From Saccoglossus kowalevskii (Eukaryota; Hemichordata; Enteropneusta; Harrimaniidae), in assembly GCF_000003605.2 (NCBI RefSeq), contig NW_003122410.1, positions 40,146-91,014 on the forward strand: a stretch of DNA of 50,869 nucleotides. The letters run 5' to 3'. How positions within the stretch are numbered: the first letter of the stretch is position 1; each line of letters opens with the position of its first letter. Made by a program: the position numbers and the translations under genes. Shown here one piece after another: positions 13,057-25,149 of this stretch. The notes beneath the pieces were generated by a model. The model had not been told where the DNA came from, searched no databases, and was given only the letters and a program-made list of their open reading frames with translations.

Positions 13057-16000
13057 ATTCAATAGACTTTGACATCATTGCCATAAGTATTCCCATGTCT
13101 ATTTTGGTCACTATGGTAGATATCTTTCTGTTCGGTAGATGGTCGGCCCAATCCACTACCATCTGGCCTCTGCTGTATGTACCATTGAGTTCTACCGTGG
13201 CATGGCGCTGTTCCATCTCCAGTATTGCCCTTCTATCTATCGCCACCATCATTGCAACCGCATCAGGCACATTCCAACCATAATTTAAAAACAGATCTTT
13301 ACTCTGGAAAATAAATGATTCCAACTATTGCAACAACATTAATACATTATTATCTGAAAACATCAAACTAAATGTAACTTCCCTGGCGATGTTTATTTCA
13401 TAAAACTACCTAAACTATGATGGTATATACATATACCATCATAGTTTAGCTAGTATAAATACTAGATTTCAAATTGTTTCCGGGGAGTATGCCCCGGACT
13501 CCCTTGGTAAGGTAACGCCTTTGGCGAGAGGGATGGTGAGGAGAAGTGCCCCCATGCAAAATGACATGCCGCCGCCTCTGCTTTCTACACTGCCTCTTTA
13601 TTACTAGTATATTATTGTAATTTGTCTTATTCAAAACATGTATATTTTGTTACAATTCCTATTTAGAACGTTGGGTCAAATATCATTTTTCTGTAGTCAC
13701 ATTTTAAAAATACATAAACTGTTTTGTCCTTTTATAGATTACGGCAGCCATCTTGAATATTCAAATTTCCCCAGGGGTACAAAAAGTGTATAAAATACAT
13801 CAAACAAATTAGGTAAACCATTATTATAGATTCGGTGGAACCGGGGTTAGAAACTGGTCTAATCTGCAAATATCGATTATTTCAAACAAAAAGGGCAAAG
13901 AGTATTTGGTTTTCATCGCACTTTACACTGAAACAACCACTGCCTGTTTGAGTGTTTTGGCAATGATGGCTACTGATATGGAGGGGATACCATTGGATAG
14001 TGGGAATATGGTTTACGTCTGCCTTAGAATCATCTGGGGTGCTGCTTTCGATGATTCTAAGTCAAAAACTCGTCGAAGTGGCCAATTATCTATTTAACTT
14101 CTGCAGCTGTAATAAAAAAATCGTTTGGTAATCCCTCTCCTCGTGACCTGGTACCATCATCGTCCTAAAAAGAGGGTATTTGTTATGGTTATAGCAGGGG
14201 TACCGGGACCTCGTTTAATGTATCAATTTACTCCAAAAAATGTTTGGGGGTTATGTATGGATGACGATTGTACCAGCACACCTGGTAGTGCTCGGGACAA
14301 AATGATACTTGCCTTGAATTCATAATCGTGTATACGTTTCCGGGTAATTATTTTCAAGAACTCTGCTTTCCTTGTCTTGGTTTCTAAATATTGTTTATAC
14401 CATGTCTACAAATGATAAAGTTGTTGCGTCTCAGAAACGAAGAATAATGGTACACTTTTTAATTTAAAATACATCACAATGTTGGAATAAATATGAATCT
14501 TGAATGTGTTTTTTTTGTAAATAAGTATCATTAATATTGAGCGTGATTGTGCGTATTTATATAGATTGTGAGTTGTATAACTGTATATGGAATGCAGGGA
14601 ATTCGAATTACGGACATAAATCGAATTGCGCATGCCCACACCCCTTTGATACGGACACCCTAAAGTAGCATATATTTACATGATGATTATTTTCACAGAT
14701 GTTTTAACATCGCTGGACATATCAGCACGGTATTATATTTAAGTGATTTTAATTTGTGACTCTTGTGGATTCGTTCCAAGTTGGGTTTGCCCGACCCCGA
14801 CACAACTGGTCCAAGCGACTTCATGACACTATAAATAGTTCAGGAACTTCAAATAAAAAAAAATCCACTGTCAAGTCGTAGGGTATTTTGGTGACTATTT
14901 CGGTGATTATTCGATGTCTAGCCACGAAAATATCAGGTGAGTCGTTGAAACCCACAAATTAATATATTCTGCAAATGAGAGTTTAACACTCACCCATTCA
15001 ATAGCGCTCTTAATTGATAACTCCCAACCATTTATATAGACTGGACAATCGAAGTCATTTAGTACAATCTGAGCAGCTTCGGGATCTGCATAAAAGTTGA
15101 ACTCGGCAGAAATCGTTATATTACCTCTCCCTGAATGAAACATATTTGTACATATTTCGTTACTGTGACATACAATACGTACATTTAATTAATAGGCTCG
15201 TACAAGAATAGTAGAAAGACCAAATAGTCTACAGACCATTATATACAACTCGAGTAATGAGAATTATCTGAATTCCCATATTCATCTTATATGTACCATA
15301 TTTCTATTACATACTATTGTGATAGACTACATCTGCATTCAACCAGATAGAAGGGTCCAATCGGTCCATATAGGATATAAAAGTGATATTCACCTGCAGT
15401 ATTGCCTCCCATTAAAATGAGCTCTTTGATATTTTTCGAGAATTCTGAGTCCAATCTAGCTGCGAGTGCCAAGTTTGTTAATGGACCCAGTGCAACAAGC
15501 GTTAATTGGCCAGGATGTTGTCTGACTAAGTCTATTAATGCATTCACGCCGTGCTTGGACTCGATATGGCTGTCATCCGGGGCATTTGGGTCTGGAGTGT
15601 CTCCCAAGCCATCATCACCATGAACACCAGTTGAGTCAAAAGCAGAGTGTCGCGGAAGGATGTATTTTTCAGCACCCCGATGAACCGGTATCTAAAATAA
15701 TACAACAGTCGCAATTATAATATCGATGAAAAGTAAACTCATTTATTATTTATTTCTGACAATTAAATAACTTAAAGGCAATTCTACGAGAAATGTGTAA
15801 AACAATGAATACAAATATCGGAGAAACGTGTCATTGGGGTCTATGTAAACCGCTGCTAAAATGCGTGCATTCTTTGAGGTATCCTCGTAATAACCTCATA
15901 TTATTATTATAGCAGAGAATGCCCGAATTACATTGCTGGGATGGACACATTGAAATTATGAATTTTTACGATTTTTTAAATTTAACACGATTGGAACTAT

Positions 16001-16800
16001 TTCGGGATAATTGGATTCGCTTAAAATGTGCTACTGGTTTGTTTTCACAAAAATATTTTATTTGTTCGTTTTAGATTTTTTTCTGATAATTTCTTGTATT
16101 GATATCAGAAATGAGGAAATTAAGAACAATACTACCCTACAGTAGCACATTTTAAACGAATCTAATTATCCTGAAATAGTTCCAATTGTTTTATTTGTAT
16201 AATACATTATAAATATTAATAAAGCGCTACAAATAATGCATATTTTATCTGTTAAAGTCGTTCCCCGCGATCGTGTATGCATAATAAAATAACATATATA
16301 TAAACCAACCAACCAACCAACCAACCAACCAACCAACCAACCAAACAAACAAACAAACAAACAAACAAACAGACAAATAAATAAATAAAGTCGCATTCTG
16401 TCCAAAGCCGTTGATCCGTCGCCTATCTCGATATGATTTGTTGTTGCTTACAATTGAAATTTTATGTCTCAATTTTATTTCTCAAATACGAAAACAATTT
16501 ATGATATATTATTTTTTCCCAATATTTATAAAAGTTTCGTGGCGAACCACTTCCGTAGTAGACGCCCTCCTCCATTCACCAAGACCTCACCAGATATAAA
16601 CTTACCTTGCCAAGTTTACCGCAGACTTTCAATATTCGTAGAACATTAAGGCACACTTGATTTGTACTGCTGATATTTCCCAGCACGCATGTTATTGCTA
16701 ATATTTTCACATGAGGCTGTGACAAAGCAATCATAATTGCCTGTGCATCGTCAATGCCAGCATCGCAGTCTATCACCATTAATAATTTCCCATCACCCAT
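13055..16800 (-). CDS. inosine/uridine-preferring nucleoside hydrolase
   Basis: Four exons were read on the minus strand: 16800-16606 (start ATG), 15691-15394, 15130-14994 and 13303-13055 (TAA stop). They have good GT-AG ends and compatible phases. The product hydrolyses the N-glycosidic bond of ribonucleosides to free base and ribose, probably in the cytosol. Exon 1 has the family's calcium-binding start, DCDAGIDDAQAI. Exon 2 has LVALGPLTNLALA and LILMGGN. Exon 3 has AEFNFYADPEAA. Exon 4 has PDAVAMMVAIDR and ELNGTYSRGQMVVDW. The joined model is 292 residues. Family members usually carry about 25-40 further residues between the ends of exons 3 and 4 (a WxFxxW...TxKAxF-like segment), so one phase-0 exon is probably missing between 13303 and 14994. 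I could not find it. No sign of pseudogenisation is seen. Confidence 0.9.
13410..13449. repeat. perfect 40-bp palindrome, 19-bp arms
   Basis: The arms at 13410-13428 and 13431-13449 are exact reverse complements separated by 2 nt. It lies in the last intron of the nucleoside hydrolase. It would cruciform or snap back efficiently and may be the junction of an inverted duplication. Confidence 0.92.
13830..14325 (+). pseudogene. protein-like frames of unknown identity, probably broken
   Basis: One open frame runs from about 13830 to 14097 and contains KEYLVFIALYTETTTACL and GIPLDSGNMVYVCL. A second, shifted frame runs 14125-14325 and contains RVFVMVIAGVPGPRL and NVWGLCMDDDCTSTPG. Their composition is protein-like, and both run antisense to the nucleoside hydrolase inside its last intron. 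I do not recognise the family. A frameshift and stop between them suggest a decayed insertion, but they could be two exons or chance. Confidence 0.3.
15863..15906. mobile_element. solo end of a MITE family
   Basis: About 42 bp match, with some mismatches, the right end of the MITE at 28301-28399 and its flank (core GGTATCCTCRTAATAACC). Only this end is present here. It lies in an intron of the nucleoside hydrolase. Confidence 0.6.
15990..16186. mobile_element. MITE with 47-bp terminal inverted repeats
   Basis: The arms at 15990-16036 and 16140-16186 are reverse complements over 47 bp with roughly four or five mismatches. The ~103-bp interior is AT-rich and non-coding. It is inserted in the first intron of the nucleoside hydrolase. 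No clear target-site duplication was identified. Confidence 0.8.
16304..16389. repeat. compound (CCAA)n-(AAAC)n-(AAAT)n microsatellite
   Basis: Tetranucleotide runs follow one another: CCAA, then CAAA, then TAAA. They generate repetitive minus-strand frames rich in Cys-Leu-Phe-Val and Gly-Trp-Leu-Val that are not genes. Confidence 0.95.
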
Positions 16801-17309
16801 TGCGACAAATCACCTGTCAATAAACACGTCTGAAGGAGTGCCGTGAAGCAGTAGAGAGCGGAATGACTGAATAAACAGATTATAAGATGGGAGAATTATA
16901 TTATTTTACTGTTATAACGCCAATCACATTGCGATATATAGTCGAACCGCTGTAAAGCTCTGCCTTAATAGCGACCGTAATGAAACATTCCCGACCGAAT
17001 ATAAAGTAACAAATCTTGTATAATCTTGTATAAAATTATATATCTGAGTGACTGTTGTGAAATTAAAGGGATTAGATGGGAAAGTGGTTCATGGCGATGA
17101 ATTGCACTAATTATACCGTGTTTGCTAATTGGACGTAAAAAACGGGTTTCGATGATTCCTATTTAGAAATTTACTAAAGTAGATTGATGGTAATTTTAGA
17201 CGCAAGTCCAGAATCAATATTTGTAATTAATCCGTTCAATAACCGCTGTTTCCAAACGTGAGGGTTTTGATTTTAATAACCATTTACAACCTGTACACGA
17301 TCGAACAAT
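16801..17309. other. 5' flank of the nucleoside hydrolase, with repeat remnant
   Basis: No gene was seen. Around 16970-17070 the sequence resembles 21105-21200 (shared words include AATATAAAG and GAGTGACT), so it carries a diverged copy of the anonymous repeat described at 19198 and 21306. Confidence 0.45.
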
Positions 17310-19130
17310 TAACTTCATGCTAAATGTGTATCCCATCGGAGGAAGACAATCATTTTTTTATTGATATGCTTAAAAAAACGAAGATACAATACACAAATAC
17401 AAACTTGTGTTTCAAAATACTCAATGAATGCTCCCCATTTTTTATTATGACTTCCCTGTCTATTTTCTATAATTGCGACTTTATTCTCTGTATGATAAAC
17501 TAATTTGATATATGATCTAAAACCACCAATGTCTGGTTTTGTCCCAACAATTTTACATTTAAATATATAATAGCGTGTCAATAATAATATAGTATTATGT
17601 AATGGTCTAGCACTGTGTACATCCCCCCCCCAAATACATGTGACTGCACTTAACGTCAAAGTATCACATGTAATGAAAGAAAATCATTCATTGACTGATG
17701 TCCAAAATACAAATACACATCTACAGTCCCAAAATAAATGAAAGTAGTCTGACTTCTCCACAAAAAGAACACGGGGGGGTCAATTAAGCCCCACAAGCAA
17801 AACAACCTATTTGAATGCAATATTTTCATAATAATTTATATATTGAAGATAGCGTAATTTGGCATCGCCAGTAATAGAAAGGGGAGCTAGATAAATAGTT
17901 TTCTAAGGTAAAGGGGTGTTCAAAATGTCCAGCCAATATTTCTGTATAACTGAAGGGGTTGCATCAGGAAATTCCTCATGGCAATTCCAAAGGTAAACAC
18001 TTGTATTAACCTTAGTTTCTGACAGCCAGATATTGTTATGCATATTTGGCATACAGACCCTTAGTTTTGACATGTTAGATTAAACAACACCGCGCTTCCA
18101 AATAGATGGAATTGCTGATAATACCATGTTGTATAAAACAGTCGTGTTGTCAATACGAATATTAGAATTATTCCATATTGTTTTTGAAGTATATAATCTA
18201 TGTTACTTGCACTCGTATAATTATACTGCCCATGGTGAAATTATATTTTTTAGAAAACTTGATCGAAAAGGGCCGAACTTAAACACGTCCAGTTTACCCA
18301 GCTTAGCAAAGTAAGCCAGAGCACCACCAAAGTCGAAAGAAAGTATTTAAATATTTTACTGCAAAAGGAAGTATCATCATGGTAAATACGCAGAATCCAA
18401 GCTGCTTTCAAAGCTTTATTGCCCATAAGTAAGTAAGTTTACCACCACCTTTCTCATATGACTTGTACAGTACATTTCGTTTAACAAAGACTCTCCTACC
18501 ACCCCAAATAAACGGGAAAACAATATTTTCATATTACTTAAAGAACTCATCACCAGGAGGTGGTAGAGACATAAAAAGATGGGTGAACTGAAAAATTATC
18601 AACGATTTATAATGGTAATTTTTCCAAATATAGTCAGACCCTTTCTGTACCATGGTTGCAGTATCTTCCTCACCTTTTCAATGCGATAGTTAAAATTAAC
18701 ATAGGTTAATTGAGATAAATCAATAGGAATATGAATCTCGAGAACATCGACAGCACCATCAATCCATACTAAGGGATACGGCGTGTCAATATGAAAGTCT
18801 GTATTTTTTAAAGAACCAATGCGCAACACCTTACATTTATCATAATTAGGCGATAAGCCAGAAATCCTAGAAAATTCTTCAAGAATATTGAATAAAGCAA
18901 TAAACGAATCATAACTAGCTTCTATTGAAAAAATTTGTGTCGTCTGCGTATTGTGACACTTTGTTTCTTATTGGTCCAATGAATAAACCTTTAATATTAA
19001 CACAACTTCTCACCCGAATAGCTAGTAGTTCTACGCTAATGACAAATAAATATGGCGATAACGGACACCATTGCCTAACGCCTCGAAAGAGGTCAAATGT
19101 ATCTGAAATATTACCATTTTGCTAAAATGC
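17310..19130 (-). mobile_element. decayed LINE (non-LTR retrotransposon), 5'-truncated
   Basis: Reading the minus strand from 19130 downward gives reverse-transcriptase blocks in family order. GVRQWCPLSPYLFV comes first, then QYADDTN with the catalytic YADD, then NYDKCKVLRIG, and then WYRKGLTIFGKITIINR near 18600-18640. Frames shift between blocks. A C-terminal segment at 17315-17659 includes KCKIVGTKPDI and NRQGSHNKKWGAF, as at the end of L1-like ORF2 proteins. The endonuclease and ORF1 are absent. Frameshifts and missing parts make it non-functional. Boundaries are approximate, and assignment to a LINE clade needs phylogeny. Confidence 0.75.
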
Positions 19131-19197
19131 GGTAATCACAGTATAGTAGAGTCAATGGCCGAAGAGAGTCGGGTCTTTATCACGCCCCTGATCTCCA

Positions 19198-19640
19198 CGC
19201 CATAACCAGGTCAAGGCATATAACCACGGGAATTCGTGAATGCCGTTCTACAAATGTCACATGTTTCGAAAAGAGTGGGCACGTCCTGCTCAATATGTGG
19301 CATTCAGAAATACGGTCACCTTCAATTCGTCAACCAATGTCCTAGCTATTCAGCTATTACTAAACTAGCCACGTGTACATGTCTATTGTTCCAGCCGTTA
19401 CGCCTGCACCTATTCACAGGGCTATTACTAAACGCGTTGTGACCACCGGACGATGCTTTTAGTGTGCAGAGCTTGGTACAGTTGGACCACTGACGGGATA
19501 GCCCTGACGTGGATTATTCAGAGTTATGTACTACTATCTTACATTCAAGTAGAGTTACTTACCAGGAAAATTCCAGTGGAAATCAGTGACACAAGTATAT
19601 ATCCGGAGTTAATTTTGATTTATAAGTTCGATGAGTAGTA
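19198..19640. repeat. anonymous dispersed repeat, copy 1
   Basis: It is related to 21306-21650 in direct orientation. Both copies begin with CCATAACCAGGT, include a block that is identical over 97 bp (19469-19565 and 21489-21585), and continue to AAGTTCGATGAGT. The mosaic of identical and diverged blocks suggests partial gene conversion or a recent local duplication. No coding capacity was recognised. Confidence 0.8.
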
Positions 19641-20203
19641 TTGTTAGGTGTTTGGTCGGCAAAAGCTTGTGTCTATCTGGCCGAGTCGTGGTCGGCCGAT
19701 AAGTTACTGACGCTGACTTTTATGTTTACACAACTAGTAGCTTCGCGGTGAGTGGCTTTCGCGGTAATTGGGTTTCGTATCTGTAGGGTTTCGCGGGGAG
19801 TAGGGCTTTGTCTCAGTAACTGGTCCTTTCATCCTTGTTGAGAATTAAAGTTTTATGTTTCTTTAACAACTGGCACTATTCTTGAAATACCATCCTAGCA
19901 GGAGTTCCAAAATAAGACCCATGCTCTGATAATGCCTCTAGTTTCAAAGACCAATAAACACGAATGATTACCATTATGATCTTCTTGGTGTTGCAAAGGA
20001 TAGTTGAATATTGTTTATTAAAATTAATAATTCCCATAACCGTTTTCCAATATAGATAAATTGTAGTACGTAACAAACTGTATAACTCGGTCTCAAAAAT
20101 GAAATAAAGGAATGTATATACATTTGTATTTACATTACTTATACTTATTTATTATACTTTTATTGCTACTGTACTGATAGAAATACTGTATTTTTAAAGA
20201 TGC

Positions 20204-20204
20204 A

Positions 20205-20260
<56 letters not shown>

Positions 20261-20270
20261 TACTATTATA
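20204..20270. repeat. (ATT)n microsatellite
   Basis: About twenty ATT triplets, degenerating at the right to ACT units. It produces a poly-isoleucine frame on the minus strand that is not a gene. Confidence 0.95.
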
Positions 20271-21305
20271 ATGTTCTGGTTATATTTGGTGCGACTGTGG
20301 TCTTTGGAACAAACTTGAGGGACTGTAAAACGCAATTTATGGTACGCGACTTAAAAACGTGAATTTCCCAACAAAGGTTTAAATGTTTTAGTTGTATGCG
20401 GGTGGCACTAGTGTGGAAAGATGTCGAATAAAATGGCAACAACCTTCGAACGCAACGAATTTTCGGTGATAGCTACGTGGATTTGAACCAAGATGTTATG
20501 GCAGCCGTCCCTCAGCAAACAAAAAATGAAACAAAGGCATTTTCGATGTCAAAATCGCGAAACTCTCCCTTATTACGCAAACTGGGAAGTTCGAATTACT
20601 AAACGAAGTACAGGACGACGAAGCTTAGATATCCAAGAACCAACACATACCAAAAATTATACCTCAAAAGTGAATATTCGTGGTGTATTTTAAGTCTAAC
20701 CGGACCATAATTTTGAATCCGTTAGTACTCTAAATATCCAAATATATTTTAGTATAAGGTAGTAAATATAGACTACCAGATATAATAGAGTATCCCGGTC
20801 AGGATTATTTCATTAATGACCAGACAAAACATTATTACAAAAGGAACAAGCTCACCTAATATCAATATTGTCGATATCTATATTGTAATATAATTGATAG
20901 TCGACCAAGAATTACATTTGTGTATATTAACTAGGTCACACGACCCCATTATCTATATAATGTGCGGGGTTACGACTAATGTTGCCTGCGTATGTAAATA
21001 CAGTTCAACCAAACACGTGATCAAGATTGCAGATTACGAGTCAATTTAAACAAAATATCAAAGTTGTGTATATATCCAAATAGGCATATTAACTAAATTA
21101 ATGGCGACCGCAATGGAACAATCCTGACCAAATATAAAGCAACAAATCATGTAAAGTATGTATTGAGATTATGTATGGGAGTGACTTTTTGTGAAATTGG
21201 TTTAGATACGGAGAGATTCTGCTAATCAGTTTGTTGGGAATACACGTTGCACAATGTGTTACATATTCAAAGTGTTTCGATCTGGGCTTTGATCTAACAT
21301 GTACC

Positions 21306-21650
21306 ACGCCATAACCAGGTTACGGCGTATAACCATGGGAATTCTTGAAGCCCAATTCAACTGAAAACAGCTGTTATACAAATACGAAGTGATGTCAGAT
21401 GTTTGGGCATATACTGCTCAATGTGTGGGACCCAGGAATATTGTCTCGCGTTCTTGCCACTAGACGATGCAGTTTAGACAAGTGTATAGAGCTTGGTACA
21501 GTTGGACCACTGACGGGATAGCCCTGACGTGGATTATTCAGAGTTATGTACTACTATCTTACATTCAAGTAGAGTTACTTACCAGTATATATTCGGAAAA
21601 ATAGTGAAGTTGATTTTGATTTAAGTTCGATGAGTGGTTAGGCCTAAGTA
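21306..21650. repeat. anonymous dispersed repeat, copy 2
   Basis: Direct-orientation partner of 19198-19640, including the identical 97-bp block at 21489-21585. The region just upstream (21105-21200) also matches 16970-17070, so the family has at least three partial copies in the window. Confidence 0.8.
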
Positions 21651-22472
21651 CTGTTTTGTGTTTGGTGAGAGAAACTTGATTGTGCATACATGACCAAGTC
21701 ACGTTCGACCAATAACTTACTCACGCTGACTTTTATGTTTACACAAATATAGACTGCGAAATGATACAGTATCTCGATCAGGTTTATTTCAGTAATGACC
21801 AGACAAAACATTATTACAAGAGATACAATTTGGTGATATAATAATCATTTTCCGTTTCGTGTGATATCTCGCGAGATACACAGCTGCAAGTGGTAAAAAA
21901 AATACCATGTTATGTTAGTCTCATTTTGACCCAGGTGAGGCACGCTCTCAAACAGGGCGAAACTAAAAAAAGAAGAGAAAAATGACATTGGTTCTTGCAA
22001 GGCAATTCACTGATCCTATGAAATTACCTGGTTCACACTCCTTCTAAAAAGGGACTGTGCCTGGTTAAATGTTCCAGAATTCGGCTTATCTGATGCTTAT
22101 CGGCGTTAGAAGTATCCATTAGCCACATTAGCTTATACCATGGAGCTACTAGTATGTGAATCCATGCATTGAAATGGCTAATGTGATAGCCGAAATTGCT
22201 ACTCATGTTCTGAAATATCATGCAATTCTATAGCATGATGTAAGAAAATCATATCGACTATAAAGCAGAATACCTATATAATGATAATAATAGCTTATTA
22301 CGCAACTGTAATCTGATGTGGATACAGTAAGGTAAAATCAGTGTAAAATAATTCAATTAAAAATATTAAACTACAAATTTAAAAGGTCTAATAACTACAA
22401 CAAAATCAGAAAGTAATAAAAATACAGTAAATACAATGTACATCAAAGTAAAGGTTCTCCCTACCCAGGGGG

Positions 22473-22690
22473 TTACACAGGCAGTGCTTTGTATATGGTA
22501 TTTTTTAGATATAGTGAAAGACCAATGTCATTTTTCATATTTTTTAGAAACATTACGTCTTTGTTCTCTTCACTTGAGGTAATTTCGCAGTTTTTCAGTG
22601 AGAGTATTTTTTCATTTTCAAAATACGAACAGCTCAAAAGAAAATGTTTTTCATCTTCAATATCGCCTTGATCACATTTTTAAAGACTCT
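22473..22690 (-). mobile_element. LINE 3'-end fragment
   Basis: A minus-strand frame of about 70 codons contains CDQGDIEDEKHFLLSCSYF and ends in a stop. The pattern C-x-IEDExHFLLxC-xxY is the short Cys/His-containing tail found after the reverse transcriptase in many invertebrate non-LTR elements. The reverse transcriptase itself is not adjacent, so this is a truncated remnant. Confidence 0.65.
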
Positions 22691-23008
22691 TTCTGCTGCT
22701 GGTAGTTTTGGCCCTCCTCCTCAGGTCAATTTCCAATGGGGGCGAGATCTCCCCACCAGTCGGCGCGACCCTACTAGGGGGTCTGGGGCATGCTCCCCTC
22801 CAAAATCTAGACGTTCCGAAGCGCTATTCCCCGCATTTTGAGGGTCAAATTTTGCTGACACAAAGGGTTTCAGCTTGATTTTGGAGCGATGTCCCCAACA
22901 TTCTTTTCGCCCCGCTACCCCATGTACCGCCACCATGATTTCTGATCATGAAATAAATTGATGTGCACATGTATAATGTAATATATGTATGATGTATGTG
23001 TGAAGTTT

Positions 23009-23368
23009 GATTTAGGCAGAGGGTTTTCAACCCGCCAATTCACATGGTTAATACCCACCATAGACTACAGTCAGTTAAAATGACTATTTTGAACTGTAGG
23101 CATTAATCTGCGATTCAGCCAATGACGGAGAGAGAAATCTAGGTCACTGAAAGCCCCATGACCTCAAGATTTTCCTTCACCTCACGAACCACATGACCAA
23201 GGTAATGAGGCGATGCCATATTGCCTTCCTGATCACTCTGGTTCTTTTTCTCTGCACCGAAGCCTAAGCCAACCCTATGGAAAACGTGGGATGGTCGGGA
23301 GGAACCTGGAATCTATGGTGAGTATGAACTATGTCAATAGGCGGGTTGAAAACCTTCTGCCTAAATTC
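23009..23368. repeat. ~28-bp inverted repeats bracketing 300 bp
   Basis: Arms at 23009-23036 and 23340-23368 are reverse complements with one or two differences (core GGTTTTCAACCCGCC). They enclose a segment that starts with a diverged copy of the DIRS-like terminal repeat (23048-23101). This probably represents a nested or rearranged end of the neighbouring element. Confidence 0.7.
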
Positions 23369-23677
23369 ACTACATTCAATTACCCACCATAGACTCCAGT
23401 CAGTCAAAATGACTATTTTGAACTGTAGGCAGAGTCAGAAGCCTATAGATGGCATGTTTCCTAGCGAACCAAACTCGATAAAAGGGTGTCCCATCTGGGA
23501 TAATACCTTCTACTTATGACTACCATCTACTTGAGACCAGTGAAGTAACGGTGTCCGACCTTGCCAGTGTCATCCCCAGAACGAAAGCAAAATGCTAAAA
23601 CGGTGACAGGGTTCAGTATACCTGAGAACGCTAGACCCAAACCCAAATGCTTGGGTAACTAGCTTTCAAAAGTAAGG

Positions 23678-24676
23678 TCAAAACAATTTTGCATGAGGGC
23701 ATAGGTGGAAAGCAATACCTGGAAAGTTCCAAGCAGAGCTGATGGGAGAAATCTTTCTGCAACAATGTGATGCCGAGACTGTTCTATCACCTATGCACAG
23801 GGATCCCTGAGGTCGTTCGGCTGGGTCAGTAACCAAAGCCTGACCCGCTACCACGGCCCATCCTAAAAAGACCCTCCTCAATAGATTGGGTATCTCTTAG
23901 GTAGTAGTGGTAAAGACATTTTGAGTTCTCCAGAAGCTTGCCCTCAGCACATGCTCAAGGGGGCACCTGACGCATGAGCCAATTAGATAGCAATCACAGA
24001 CTTCATGTGCTCATACTTGGTGTCTCTGTAGACCCTGTGTCAAGGAAGCCAACATGGTCACAGTGATCCACCGGGCCAATCGGTTGTGGATTGTGTCCTG
24101 GGATTTGATTCTTGGCAAGGAACCTGATTTGTGTTTATAGCACCGCATCCGAAAAGGACAGGTCCCTAGTTCAGACCAACACCTACCTGAGGCGAGGGCT
24201 AGTAGGAAGACTGTTTTCCCATTTGAGTGATGCTGATTGGAGAGACTCAAAGGGTGGTCTGCTTAGAGCGGACACTACAACTGACAAGTCCCAATTGGAT
24301 GGTTCCCTCATTCGAGATCTAGGCCTCTGATTACGGGAAGTAGTAAACAGTCTCCTAATAATAGTAAGACAACCAGCTAGCCTTGTCCCCAGAAAATTCT
24401 CAATGGTAGGTGACAAGGCTAACATATAGCCAATGATCGCTGAATGGGACAAGCCCATTTTGTCAAACAGATGGACATAACATCAGCTACCTGGCCAACA
24501 GAGGGACAGCATAGATCGATCTCCCTTCCACTACACCAATCAGTATACGCTCGCCATTTCAAGTAGTAGGCTGGGTTGGTGGGATTCCTGTTCACCCTGT
24601 CCAGGATGTTGGCAGCCCGGTCCAACAATAGTAGAATCCAGGCCTTGCTTGGCCCATTGGGCGCCATCCGCGTCAA
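23678..24676 (-). pseudogene. DIRS-like tyrosine recombinase, broken
   Basis: The core-binding part (24676-24419) contains YLKWRAYTDWCSGREID. The catalytic part has LALASGRCWSEL with the first active-site Arg near 24184. An H-x-x-R box (HCCR) lies at 23767-23756 within ASHCCRKISPISSAW. These fall in at least three frames, so the gene is dead. The terminal catalytic Tyr was not located. Confidence 0.7.
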
Positions 24677-24861
24677 AGTGTAGGTGCGCTCTAGAAATGG
24701 AGCCGCCGTTAAAGGGCGTCCACTTGACTGTTCCTCACCCCTGGAAGGTGGTGTGCAGCTAGCTCCACATTGTATTCCAGGTACTAAAGGATAATTTGCA
24801 CTGCTAGGACTGACAACGATGGGGATCTAGTCCCCCCTCTTGTTGTTATAGAAGACCATCG

Positions 24862-25083
24862 CTATGTTGTCCGTGTGAAGCAAGACTCTGCGGCCTCGAA
24901 CTGGGTAGAAAGTGTATCAGTGCTAAGTGCACTGCTTTCATTTTTAGCCAGTTGATATGGCGGTACTGAATCCAATGCAGGGGCCATATTCCTTGGGTGT
25001 TCGTTCAATAGGTGCGCTTCCCAACCTGTGAGGGAGGCATCCGTTACCAGAGTCATACCCATGGTGAGTGGGTCCAGAAGCAC
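24862..25083 (-). pseudogene. DIRS-like RNase H fragment
   Basis: VTDASLTGWEAHL is the start of the retroelement RNase H fold, with the first catalytic Asp. The block sits between the reverse transcriptase and recombinase remnants, in the order expected for DIRS elements. Later catalytic residues are hard to follow because of frame breaks. Confidence 0.65.
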
Positions 25084-25149
25084 CCCCTGCCCGAGGTTGG
25101 CAGTAGCTGACCATCAGGGCAAAGCACTTGCTTGGTCCGAAAGTGTTAC

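Larger units (their letters stand above)
19131..22472. other. gene-free repeat-rich stretch
   Basis: No gene was recognised. It holds two copies of an anonymous repeat, an (ATT)n run, and a shared segment near 20800-20850 and 21775-21830 built on TGACCAGACAAAACATTATT. The remaining open frames are short and lack domains. Confidence 0.5.

Noticed and set aside
16166-16472. Two overlapping minus-strand frames with CLFVCLFV and GWLVGWLV runs
   Set aside because: Translation of the compound tetranucleotide microsatellite.
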